Source: Comamonas sp. lk
GTDB lineage: Bacteria > Pseudomonadota > Gammaproteobacteria > Burkholderiales > Burkholderiaceae_C
Direction: 5' to 3'
Assembly (NCBI GenBank): GCA_945861345.1
Contig: CAMATX010000026.1
Span: 1-32,112 of the forward strand
Length of the DNA stretch: 32,112 nt
In this document: positions 1 to 11,867 of the stretch, in pieces
Numbering within the stretch: the stretch's first letter is position 1
Layout of the letters: every line of letters starts with the position of its first letter
The notes under the pieces: generated by a model
The model's database searches: none
Told to the model about the DNA's origin: nothing
The model's input: the letters and a program-made list of their open reading frames with translations, nothing else
Translations under genes and position numbers: made by a program

Positions 1-177
1 GACGTGAACGGCGTGAAGCAATTGGCCAGCATTCCTTCGAAAGAAGTTTTGCTTGCCCAATTGCTGGGCTTGATGCAGTCCCCCATTTCGCGCACCGCGC
101 GGGTGTTGGCCGCATTGGCAGAGCAACGTGGTGGCGGTGCGGCAGCACCCGCCGAGGCGGAGGTTGCAGCTGCGTAA
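1..177 (+). CDS. rplJ: 50S ribosomal protein L10, C-terminal part (partial)
   Basis: The window opens in frame inside a gene; 58 codons remain before a TAA stop at 175-177. The visible peptide has the L10 C-terminal pattern: a helix containing [20 protein letters not shown], then a segment ([15 protein letters not shown]) and an Ala/Glu-rich tail. L10 anchors the L7/L12 dimers to the ribosomal stalk, and its C-terminal helix is the part that binds L7/L12. rplL follows 88 nt downstream, the normal order in the rplKAJL-rpoBC cluster. The start and the rRNA-binding N-terminal domain lie outside the window. Identification rests on the short tail plus position, and both agree well. Confidence 0.93.
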   Translation, partial: DVNGVKQLASIPSKEVLLAQLLGLMQSPISRTARVLAALAEQRGGGAAAPAEAEVAAA

Positions 178-265
178 TCGGCTGTCGCATTCATTGGTAA
201 TCAATTCAGTGCCGCCGATCTGCGCAAAGCGTAGCGGTAAGCACAAGTAAAGTAGGAAATAAAAA

Positions 266-640
266 ATGGCATTCGATAAAGACGCATTTTTGACCGCGCT
301 GGACAGCATGACGGTCATGGAACTCAACGACCTGGTGAAAGCCATCGAAGAGAAGTTTGGTGTAAGCGCTGCTGCTATGTCAGCACCAGCAGCTGGCGGC
401 GGCGCAGCTGCTCCAGTAGCCGAAGAGAAGACCGAATTTAACGTCGTGTTGCTCGAGGCTGGTGCCAATAAGGTGTCGGTCATTAAGGCTGTTCGTGAAA
501 TCACTGGTCTGGGCCTCAAAGAAGCTAAAGACATGGTTGATGGCGCTCCCAAAGCCGTCAAAGAGGGTATTGCTAAGGCTGACGCTGAAGCTGCCAAGAA
601 GAAGCTGGAAGACGCCGGCGCAAAGGTCGAACTCAAGTAA
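266..640 (+). CDS. rplL: 50S ribosomal protein L7/L12
   Basis: This encodes the 124-residue stalk protein that recruits translation factors to the ribosome. The three expected parts are visible: an N-terminal dimerisation helix region (residues 1 to about 37, with [19 protein letters not shown]), an Ala/Gly-rich flexible hinge (about 37-52), and a globular C-terminal domain (about 53-124) with the conserved run [19 protein letters not shown] that contacts elongation factors. The length is normal for the family. The ATG is preceded by an AGGAA ribosome binding site around 252-256. It sits between rplJ and rpoB and is presumably cotranscribed with rplJ. L7/L12 is needed in several copies per ribosome, which fits the structured spacer before rpoB. 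Confidence 0.98.
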   Translation: MAFDKDAFLTALDSMTVMELNDLVKAIEEKFGVSAAAMSAPAAGGGAAAPVAEEKTEFNVVLLEAGANKVSVIKAVREITGLGLKEAKDMVDGAPKAVKEGIAKADAEAAKKKLEDAGAKVELK

Positions 641-647
641 TCGCGAT

Positions 648-680
648 CCCATCCTGCAGCCCTCAGGGCCTCGGGATGGG
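648..680 (+). promoter_or_regulatory. Hairpin after rplL (attenuator or processing site)
   Basis: Arms CCCATCC (648-654) and GGATGGG (674-680) pair perfectly, with a smaller inner GCCC/GGGC pairing. The hairpin lies 7 nt after the rplL stop. No T-tract follows, so it does not look like a full intrinsic terminator. In E. coli the rplL-rpoB spacer holds an attenuator and an RNase III site that lower rpoBC output relative to L7/L12; an equivalent role here is inferred from position and structure only. Confidence 0.6.
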
Positions 681-737
681 AGAGTACTTCGCAAGGGCTG
701 CTTTTACCGGCAGTTCTTTGCGCTCACAGAGTACAGC

Positions 738-767
738 TGACAGTTTTGCCGCAAGGCTTGACTGTCA
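738..767 (+). promoter_or_regulatory. Second rplL-rpoB spacer hairpin with GCAA loop
   Basis: TGACAGT (738-744) pairs with ACTGTCA (761-767), and an inner GCC/GGC stem (748-750 with 755-757) closes a GCAA tetraloop, with a small internal T/T mismatch between the two stems. GCAA belongs to the very stable GNRA loop class. The element lies in the 279-nt rplL-rpoB gap, which holds no convincing gene. It is a candidate RNA processing or pausing element. Confidence 0.5.
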
Positions 768-919
768 AGTGTCTTCTGACCCCGACTGCAGAAGATGCCT
801 TGGTTCGGGTTGCGTGCAATGCGCAACCGTCCGCCAATGATTGGTAGCGGCCAATCACCAAGAATGAAACACAGTCGCCTAGGACCCCCAGGATTCCTCA
901 GACTTTGCCCGGAGATCTC

Positions 920-5032
<4,113 letters not shown>

Positions 5033-5107
5033 GCACGCAGTTTGAGCCCTTTCGTGGCGGTCGCCTTGTGTGCGTGCCGCCCCTTGCATGATTAAAGAGG
5101 AATTTCC

Positions 5108-8100
5108 ATGAAATCATTACTCGACCTGTTCAAGCAGTTCACGCCCGATGAGCACTTTGATGCCATCAAAATCGGCATGGCATCGCCGGAAAAAATCCGC
5201 TCGTGGTCTTTTGGCGAAGTGAAAAAGCCTGAGACCATCAACTACCGTACCTTCAAGCCCGAGCGCGACGGCTTGTTCTGCGCCAAGATTTTCGGGCCCA
5301 TCAAGGACTACGAATGCTTGTGCGGCAAGTACAAGCGCCTCAAGCACCGTGGTGTGATCTGTGAGAAGTGCGGCGTTGAAGTGACGCAGACCAAAGTGCG
5401 CCGCGAGCGCATGGGCCACATCGACCTGGCCGCGCCGTGCGCCCATATCTGGTTCCTCAAGTCCTTGCCTAGCCGGTTGGGCTTGGTACTGGACATGACG
5501 CTTCGTGATATCGAGCGCGTGCTTTATTTTGAAGCGTATGTGGTGACCGATCCCGGCATGACACCGCTGAAGAAATTCAGCATCATGTCCGAGGACGATT
5601 TCGACGCTAAGTTCAAGGAATACGGCGATGAGTTCCAGGCCAAGATGGGCGCTGAAGGCATCAAGGATTTGCTGCAAAGCATCGACATCGAAGGTTCGAT
5701 CGAAAGACTGCGCAATGACCTGACCGGCTCGGAGCTGAAGATCAAGAAAAACGCCAAGCGCCTCAAAGTGCTGGAAGCCTTCAAGAAATCAGGGATCAAG
5801 CCTGAGTGGATGGTGCTCGAAGTGCTGCCCGTGTTGCCGCCGGATCTGCGTCCGCTGGTGCCGCTGGACGGTGGCCGTTTCGCCACCTCCGACCTGAACG
5901 ATTTGTACCGCCGCGTGATCAATCGCAACAGCCGCCTGCGCCGTTTGCTCGAACTCAAAGCGCCCGAAATCATTGCGCGCAATGAAAAGCGCATGTTGCA
6001 AGAGTCTGTCGATTCTTTACTGGACAACGGACGTCGTGGCAAGGCCATGACAGGTGCCAACAAGCGCGCCCTGAAGTCTTTGGCCGACATGATCAAAGGC
6101 AAGTCTGGCCGTTTCCGTCAGAACTTGCTGGGTAAGCGCGTGGACTATTCAGGCCGCTCGGTGATTACCGTGGGCCCGACGCTCAAGCTGCACCAATGCG
6201 GACTGCCCAAGCTGATGGCGCTGGAACTCTTCAAGCCCTTCATCTTCGCGCGCCTGGAAGCCATGGGCATTGCCACCACCATCAAGGCTGCCAAGAAGGA
6301 AGTTGAATCCGGCACGCCCGTGGTCTGGGACATTTTGGAAGAGGTGATCAAAGAGCACCCAGTCATGCTCAACCGTGCGCCTACGCTGCACCGCCTTGGT
6401 ATCCAGGCATTTGAGCCTATCCTGATCGAAGGCAAGGCGATTCAGCTGCACCCGCTGGTCTGCTCGGCCTTTAACGCCGATTTTGACGGCGACCAAATGG
6501 CTGTTCACGTGCCTTTGTCGGTCGAAGCCCAAATGGAAGCCCGCACTTTGATGCTGGCCTCCAACAATGTGCTCTTCCCTGCCAACGGCGAGCCCTCCAT
6601 CGTGCCGTCGCAAGACGTGGTGCTGGGCTTGTACTACACCACCCGTGACCGTATCAATGGCAAGGGCGAAGGTTTGGTATTTGCCGATACCGGCGAAGTG
6701 CAGCGCGCTTTTGACGCGGGCGAGGTCGAGCTCAATGCACGTGTCAACGTGCGTCTGACCGAGTACATCAAGGACAAAGATACTGGCGAGTTTGTCGCGA
6801 GCACCAAGCTGTGGGAAACCACCGCCGGACGCGCCTTGCTGTCAGAAATCCTGCCCAAGGGCCTGCCTTTTGCCAATATCAACAAGGCGCTCAAGAAGAA
6901 GGAAATCTCCAAACTCATCAACGTGTCTTTCCGCAAATGCGGCTTGAAAGAGACCGTGGTGTTTGCCGACAAGCTCTTGCAAGCAGGTTTCCGTTTGGCC
7001 ACACGCGCCGGTATTTCTATCTGTATCGACGACATGTTGGTGCCGCAGGAAAAGCACGAAATCATTCGCCGCGCCCAAACCGAGGTCAAAGAGATCGAGA
7101 AACAATATGTTTCCGGTTTGGTGACCTCCGGCGAGCGTTACAACAAAGTGGTGGACATCTGGGGCAAGTCGGGCGACGAAGTCTCCAAGGTCATGATGGC
7201 CAAGCTCTCCAAAGAGATGGTGACCGACCGCCATGGCAATCAGGTACAGCAAGAGTCTTTCAACTCCATCTACATGATGGCCGACTCCGGTGCGCGCGGC
7301 TCTGCCGCCCAGATTCGCCAGGTTGCAGGTATGCGCGGCTTGATGGCCAAACCAGATGGCTCCATCATCGAGACGCCCATTACCGCCAACTTCCGCGAAG
7401 GCTTGAACGTGTTGGAGTACTTCATCTCCACCCACGGTGCGCGTAAAGGTCTGGCTGATACGGCGCTCAAAACCGCCAACTCCGGTTACTTGACACGCCG
7501 TCTGGTCGATGTGACGCAAGACTTGGTGGTGACTGAGCAAGACTGCGGCACCTACAACGGCTATCTCATGCGCGCCATCGTTGAAGGCGGTGAAGTGATC
7601 GAATCGCTACGCGACCGCGTGTTGGGACGTACCGTTGCCGAAGACGTTCTGCATCCTGAAAACCGCTCGGTGGTTGCAGCTGCTGGCGCCATGCTGGACG
7701 AAGACCTGATCGAAGAGCTTGAAACCTTCGGTGTGGACGAGGTCAAAGTGCGCACCGCGCTGACCTGCGAAACCCGTTTTGGTATTTGCGCCAAGTGCTA
7801 TGGCCGCGACTTGGGCCGTGGCGGCCTGATCAACCACGGCGAAGCCGTTGGCGTGATTGCCGCCCAGTCCATTGGCGAGCCAGGCACCCAGCTGACCATG
7901 CGTACTTTCCACATCGGTGGCGCCGCCTCCCGCGCTGCCATTGCCTCCAGCGTGGAAGCCAAATCGGCCGGTAATATTGGCTTTAATGCCACCATGCGTT
8001 ACGTGACCAACAGCAAAGGCGAGTTGGTGGTGATTTCCCGTTCGGGCGAGATCGTCATTCAGGACGAGCATGGCCGTGAGCGTGAGCGCCACAAAGTGCC

Positions 8101-9340
8101 TTATGGTGCTGTCCTGAGCGTCAAGGCGGACCAGGCCATCAAGGCCGGCGTCATTTTGGCGAACTGGGACCCGCTGACCCGCCCCATCATTACCGAGTTT
8201 GCTGGTCGCGCCCATTTCGAAAACGTGGAAGAGGGCCTGACCGTGGCCCGCCAGGTAGACGAGGTAACCGGTCTGTCGACGCTGGTGGTGATCGACCCCA
8301 AGCGCCGTGGTTCCGCAAAAATCGTGCGTCCGCAGGTCAAACTGATCGACGCATCGGGCAAGGAAGTCAAGATTCCGGGCACCGACCACGCGGTAACGAT
8401 CGGCTTTCCGGTTGGCGCGCTGGTGCAGGTGCGAGACGGCATGGACGTAGGCCCTGGCGAAGTGCTGGCCCGTATCCCCATCGAAGGCCAGAAAACCCGC
8501 GACATTACCGGCGGTCTGCCGCGTGTGGCCGAGTTGTTCGAAGCGCGCTCGCCCAAAGACAAAGGCGTGTTGGCCGAAGCAACCGGAACCATTTCTTTCG
8601 GAAAGGAAACCAAGGGCAAAGTGCGCTTGCAGATTACCGACCCCGAAGGCAAGGTCTGGGAAGAGCTTGTGCCCAAGGAGAAAAACATTCTGGTGCACGA
8701 AGGCCAGGTGGTCAATAAGGGCGAGTCTGTGGTGGACGGCCCGGCCGATCCGCAAGACATCTTGCGCCTGTTGGGCTCCGAAGAGTTGGCCCGTTACATC
8801 GTGGACGAAGTGCAAGACGTCTATCGCTTGCAAGGCGTGAAGATCAATGACAAGCACATCGAGGTCATTGTTCGTCAAATGCTGCGTCGCGTGGTGGTCG
8901 AGGCTGCGGGCGATTCGAATTACATCAACGGCGAGCAGGTAGAGCGCTCGGAAATGCTCAATACCAACGACGCCTTGCGCGCCGAGGGCAAGATTCCCGC
9001 AGCCTTCACCAATTTGCTGTTGGGTATTACCAAGGCGTCCTTGTCCACCGACAGCTTTATCAGCGCCGCGTCCTTCCAGGAAACCACGCGCGTGCTGACC
9101 GAAGCGGCCATCATGGGCAAGCGCGACGAGCTGCGTGGCTTGAAGGAAAACGTCATCGTGGGTCGCTTGATCCCTGCAGGTACCGGATTGGCCTACCATG
9201 AAGCGCGTCTGGTACGCGAACAAATGGATGACTCCGAGCGCCGCGCTATCGCTGAGGCAGATGCTGCCGAACTGGCTGGTGCGACCGAGGAAACGGCCGA
9301 CGCTGAGGCGGAGGCCGCCCAAGGCAATCCTGCGGAGTAA
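5108..9340 (+). CDS. rpoC: DNA-directed RNA polymerase subunit beta'
   Basis: This is the 1410-residue catalytic subunit of RNA polymerase. The ATG follows AGAGGAA at 5096-5102 with good spacing. The N-terminal zinc-binding motif is present ([20 protein letters not shown], about residues 70-90). The active-site magnesium loop NADFDGDQ has its aspartates at D458, D460 and D462. The second zinc site includes [15 protein letters not shown] (near residue 890), and the trigger-loop/bridge-helix region contains [16 protein letters not shown]. The C-terminal tail is rich in Ala and Glu. The gene ends the rplKAJL-rpoBC operon and is followed directly by an intrinsic terminator. Length and start match betaproteobacterial homologues. 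Confidence 0.99.
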   Translation: MKSLLDLFKQFTPDEHFDAIKIGMASPEKIRSWSFGEVKKPETINYRTFKPERDGLFCAKIFGPIKDYECLCGKYKRLKHRGVICEKCGVEVTQTKVRRERMGHIDLAAPCAHIWFLKSLPSRLGLVLDMTLRDIERVLYFEAYVVTDPGMTPLKKFSIMSEDDFDAKFKEYGDEFQAKMGAEGIKDLLQSIDIEGSIERLRNDLTGSELKIKKNAKRLKVLEAFKKSGIKPEWMVLEVLPVLPPDLRPLVPLDGGRFATSDLNDLYRRVINRNSRLRRLLELKAPEIIARNEKRMLQESVDSLLDNGRRGKAMTGANKRALKSLADMIKGKSGRFRQNLLGKRVDYSGRSVITVGPTLKLHQCGLPKLMALELFKPFIFARLEAMGIATTIKAAKKEVESGTPVVWDILEEVIKEHPVMLNRAPTLHRLGIQAFEPILIEGKAIQLHPLVCSAFNADFDGDQMAVHVPLSVEAQMEARTLMLASNNVLFPANGEPSIVPSQDVVLGLYYTTRDRINGKGEGLVFADTGEVQRAFDAGEVELNARVNVRLTEYIKDKDTGEFVASTKLWETTAGRALLSEILPKGLPFANINKALKKKEISKLINVSFRKCGLKETVVFADKLLQAGFRLATRAGISICIDDMLVPQEKHEIIRRAQTEVKEIEKQYVSGLVTSGERYNKVVDIWGKSGDEVSKVMMAKLSKEMVTDRHGNQVQQESFNSIYMMADSGARGSAAQIRQVAGMRGLMAKPDGSIIETPITANFREGLNVLEYFISTHGARKGLADTALKTANSGYLTRRLVDVTQDLVVTEQDCGTYNGYLMRAIVEGGEVIESLRDRVLGRTVAEDVLHPENRSVVAAAGAMLDEDLIEELETFGVDEVKVRTALTCETRFGICAKCYGRDLGRGGLINHGEAVGVIAAQSIGEPGTQLTMRTFHIGGAASRAAIASSVEAKSAGNIGFNATMRYVTNSKGELVVISRSGEIVIQDEHGRERERHKVPYGAVLSVKADQAIKAGVILANWDPLTRPIITEFAGRAHFENVEEGLTVARQVDEVTGLSTLVVIDPKRRGSAKIVRPQVKLIDASGKEVKIPGTDHAVTIGFPVGALVQVRDGMDVGPGEVLARIPIEGQKTRDITGGLPRVAELFEARSPKDKGVLAEATGTISFGKETKGKVRLQITDPEGKVWEELVPKEKNILVHEGQVVNKGESVVDGPADPQDILRLLGSEELARYIVDEVQDVYRLQGVKINDKHIEVIVRQMLRRVVVEAAGDSNYINGEQVERSEMLNTNDALRAEGKIPAAFTNLLLGITKASLSTDSFISAASFQETTRVLTEAAIMGKRDELRGLKENVIVGRLIPAGTGLAYHEARLVREQMDDSERRAIAEADAAELAGATEETADAEAEAAQGNPAE

Positions 9341-9357
9341 ATTCTGCGCATTGCCCC

Positions 9358-9398
9358 ATGCCCCAAGCCTTTGATCGCAAAGGCGTGGGGCATTTTTG
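9358..9398 (+). terminator. Intrinsic terminator of the rplKAJL-rpoBC operon
   Basis: A 16-bp stem with one mismatch (5' arm 9358-9373, loop ATCG, 3' arm 9378-9393) is followed by a short T run (9393-9397). It starts 17 nt after the rpoC stop. The stem is GC-rich, with CCCC/GGGG in the outer part. Unusually, the ribosome binding site of the next gene lies immediately after it (GAGGA, 9401-9405). Confidence 0.9.
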
Positions 9399-9414
9399 TT
9401 GAGGACTGTGACGC

Positions 9415-9945
9415 ATGAATGTGCCTCTACTGCTGTGGCTGCTGGGCTCCCTGGGGCTGTGCTGGCTCTTGGGTGTTCACAACCGCCTGACTCGCCTGCG
9501 CGCCGCGTGTTGGGACGCGGTGGGCCAGCTGGACCGCGCCCTGCAACTACTGCTGGTAGTCGCCAAAGATGCACTAGAGCAGCCCCAGCCACTGTCTGAC
9601 GGCCATGAAAAGCTCAATATCGCAGCGATGCAGCTTTCGCTGGCACTCAAAGACATGAATAGCGCAAAGCTCATGCCTGCTAAGCCGGGTCAGTCATTGG
9701 CCGTGGCCGGACAGTGGGACGCATTCGAAGCGGGGTGGGCCGAGTTTTTGGTGCACAGCGCGCAGTTGCTGCCCGAGGAGGCCATGCAGCTTTTTCGCCA
9801 ACGCGCCGAGGAAGCGCGCAACCAGGCCCTGTTCGCCCGCGCCACGCTGGCGCAGACCGTGGCCGACTACAGCCAGGCATTGGAGCAAGCCCCCGCATCC
9901 TGGGTTGCGCCGGTGCTGGGCTTTCACCCGGCTTTGGCCTTGTAG
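9415..9945 (+). CDS. LemA-like membrane-anchored helical protein (divergent)
   Basis: This is a 176-residue protein with one N-terminal hydrophobic segment (about residues 3-20) followed by a mostly helical body. The layout, the sequence after the membrane segment (HNRLTRLRAACWDAVGQLDRAL) and the ending ADYSQALEQAPASWVAPVLGFHP resemble the LemA family, whose members carry YNxLVxLRNxVxxAWxQLDVQLKRR after the anchor and a VxxYNxxxxxFPxxxxAxxFGF ending. The strongly conserved RRxDLIPNLV part is missing, so this is a distant or degenerate member. LemA function is unknown. The ATG has GAGGA at 9401-9405 with 9-nt spacing. The gene ends 7 nt before rsmB, suggesting cotranscription. Family assignment is by motif memory, with moderate confidence. 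Confidence 0.65.
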   Translation: MNVPLLLWLLGSLGLCWLLGVHNRLTRLRAACWDAVGQLDRALQLLLVVAKDALEQPQPLSDGHEKLNIAAMQLSLALKDMNSAKLMPAKPGQSLAVAGQWDAFEAGWAEFLVHSAQLLPEEAMQLFRQRAEEARNQALFARATLAQTVADYSQALEQAPASWVAPVLGFHPALAL

Positions 9946-9952
9946 GTGCGCC

Positions 9953-11272
9953 ATGCATGTGCGCAGCGCCGCCCAGCCTTTGTGGCAGCAACTGCAAGCC
10001 ACTGCAGGCGTAGTGCTAGCCGTTCAGCGCGGGCAGTCCGGCACCGCAGCGCTGGAGGCCCTGGACCCGGCGCAGCGTCCTGGCGCGCAGGCTTTGGCCT
10101 TTCAGGTCTGGCGTAACCTGGGCCGGGCGCAGGCCTTGCGCGACGCACTGGTCGAGCGCCGCCCGCCGCCGGCCACCGATGCGCTCTTGTGCACCGCCCT
10201 GGCACTGCTGTGGGATCCGCAGGCCGCGCCGTATGACGCCCACACCTTGGTGAACCAAGCCGTTCAGGCGCTTAAGCAAGGCGCATCCGGGCGCGCCCAT
10301 GCCAGTTTTATCAATGCCTGCCTGCGCCGCTTCTTGCGCGAGCAGGAGGCGCTAGTTGCTGCTACCAACAGCAATCTGCAGGCCCTGTGGAACCACCCCG
10401 TCTGGTGGATCGAATTGCTACAGTCCCAATACCCTGGGCATTGGCAAGACCTGCTGCACGCGGCCAACGGGCGCGCGCCCATGACGCTGCGCGTCAACCT
10501 GCGCAAGTGCACTGTGGCCCAGTACCTGGAGCAGCTGCTCCAGGCTGGTATCGAGGCCCTCGCCGGGGCTGGCGCAGCGATTTACCTCGTCCGCGCTGTG
10601 CCGGTGAATCAGTTGCCCTACTTCGCGCAAGGGTGGGTGGCTGTGCAGGATGCTGCGGCGCAGCTGGCGGCCCCCTTGCTATTGGAGGGATTGGGCCCGC
10701 GTCCCCGCATTTTGGATGCCTGCGCCGCGCCCGGGGGCAAGACCGCGCACTTACTCGATCTGGCAGATGCGCAATTGCTTGCGCTAGATACGGACCCTCA
10801 GCGCTTGCTGCGGGTGCGCGAAAACCTGGAGCGCATGGGCTTGCAGGCCGAGCTGCGCCAGGGCGACGCTGCCGAGCCGGCCCAGTGGTGGAACGGGCAA
10901 TTGTTTGACGGCATTTTGTTGGACGCTCCTTGCACCGCCTCGGGCATTGTGCGCCGCCACCCCGATGTGCGCTGGTTGCGCCGCGCCACCGATATCGCCC
11001 AGTTAGCGGCGCAGCAGCAGCGCTTGCTTGAGGCCCTGTGGCCCTTGCTGGCACCCGGTGGGCGTTTGGTGTATTGCACGTGCTCCTTGTTTGCCGCCGA
11101 AGGCAGTGGACAAATCAGCCGGTTTTTAGGCCGCCATAATGACGCCCACGCGCTGCCCGCGCCCGGACATATGCTGCCGGGCCCGGTGCAGACTCCTTTT
11201 GGAAACCGACCAACGCCCAATGAGGACCATGACAGCTTTTTCTATGCCTTGCTGGAAAAGCGCCATCGCTAA
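9953..11272 (+). CDS. rsmB: 16S rRNA (cytosine-967-C5)-methyltransferase RsmB
   Basis: This 439-residue enzyme methylates a cytosine of 16S rRNA using S-adenosylmethionine. An N-terminal NusB-like helical domain (about residues 1-140) precedes a Rossmann methyltransferase domain. The SAM-binding motif is ILDACAAPGGKTAHLLDLA (about 255-275). Motif IV is DAPCTASGIVRRHPDVRW with C327, and motif VI is YCTCS with C377, the usual nucleophile position of m5C RNA methyltransferases. The reading frame is open further upstream, but the first ATG outside the previous gene is at 9953, and it gives a normal NusB start. The end overlaps the following DUF4390 gene. In betaproteobacteria the order rsmB-DUF4390-ntrY-ntrX is common. 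Confidence 0.95.
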   Translation: MHVRSAAQPLWQQLQATAGVVLAVQRGQSGTAALEALDPAQRPGAQALAFQVWRNLGRAQALRDALVERRPPPATDALLCTALALLWDPQAAPYDAHTLVNQAVQALKQGASGRAHASFINACLRRFLREQEALVAATNSNLQALWNHPVWWIELLQSQYPGHWQDLLHAANGRAPMTLRVNLRKCTVAQYLEQLLQAGIEALAGAGAAIYLVRAVPVNQLPYFAQGWVAVQDAAAQLAAPLLLEGLGPRPRILDACAAPGGKTAHLLDLADAQLLALDTDPQRLLRVRENLERMGLQAELRQGDAAEPAQWWNGQLFDGILLDAPCTASGIVRRHPDVRWLRRATDIAQLAAQQQRLLEALWPLLAPGGRLVYCTCSLFAAEGSGQISRFLGRHNDAHALPAPGHMLPGPVQTPFGNRPTPNEDHDSFFYALLEKRHR

Positions 11273-11867
11273 GCTGCTGCGCAGCGCCGTGGCGATGGCC
11301 TGGGTCGGGCTGGGCTGGTTGGGTGCGGCTGCACAGGCCCAAACCAGTGCCGAAGTCAGCCAGTTGCGCGCCGAGCGCGCGGGCAACGAGGTTTTTGTAT
11401 CGGCTACGGTCGCCTTCGAGTTGCCTAATGCGGTGGAGGAGGCCTTGCTCAAAGGCGTGCCGGTTTACTTTTTGGCCGAAGCTGAGCTGTACTACGACCG
11501 CTGGTATTGGTATGACAAGCGCATCTCCAGCGCACAGCGCCAGGTGCGCCTGGCCTACCAGCCGTTGACGCGGCGCTGGCGCGTCAACATCGGCTCGGGC
11601 ATGGGCAGCGACAGCGCCCAAGGCTTGGCGCTGAACCAAAGCTTTGAAACCCTGGCGCAGGCGATGGCCGCTGTGAAACAGATTTCGCAATGGAAAGTGG
11701 CCGATCTGGGTGAGTCGGACCTGACCGCCAAAATCAAGACCGAGTTTCGTTTTCGGCTCGATCTCTCGCAGTTGCCACGGCCATTTCAGATTGGTGCCAT
11801 AGGCCAGTCGGAATGGGACATCAACGCCAGCGCCCGCACCCCGCTGCGTACCGAGGGCCTGCGATGA
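11229..11867 (+). CDS. DUF4390 family secreted protein
   Basis: This is a 212-residue protein with a cleavable signal peptide: basic start, hydrophobic core (AVAMAWVGLGWLGAAAQAQ) and an AQA-type cleavage site near residue 37. The mature part contains ELPNAVEEALLKGVPVYFLAEAELYYDRWYWYDKRIS and a later LAYQPLTRRWRVNIGSG, the pattern of DUF4390 proteins found next to ntrYX in betaproteobacteria. Its function is unknown. The start is uncertain: ATG 11229 lies within the rsmB end, with GAGGA only 2 nt upstream; ATG 11244 and ATG 11295 are alternatives in the same frame, and 11295 would leave a short signal peptide. The stop overlaps the ntrY start by 4 nt (ATGA), so the two are probably translationally coupled. 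Confidence 0.85.
   Translation: MTAFSMPCWKSAIAKLLRSAVAMAWVGLGWLGAAAQAQTSAEVSQLRAERAGNEVFVSATVAFELPNAVEEALLKGVPVYFLAEAELYYDRWYWYDKRISSAQRQVRLAYQPLTRRWRVNIGSGMGSDSAQGLALNQSFETLAQAMAAVKQISQWKVADLGESDLTAKIKTEFRFRLDLSQLPRPFQIGAIGQSEWDINASARTPLRTEGLR

Noticed and set aside
905-919. Upstream ATG for rpoB
   Set aside because: It would add five residues before the conserved MAYTYTE start and has no spaced ribosome binding site; GGAG at 911-914 serves ATG 920.
7607-9592. 661-codon open frame on the minus strand opposite rpoC
   Set aside because: It lies antisense to clearly coding rpoC, has a His/Gln/Ala-rich composition typical of a shadow frame, and shows no recognisable domain.
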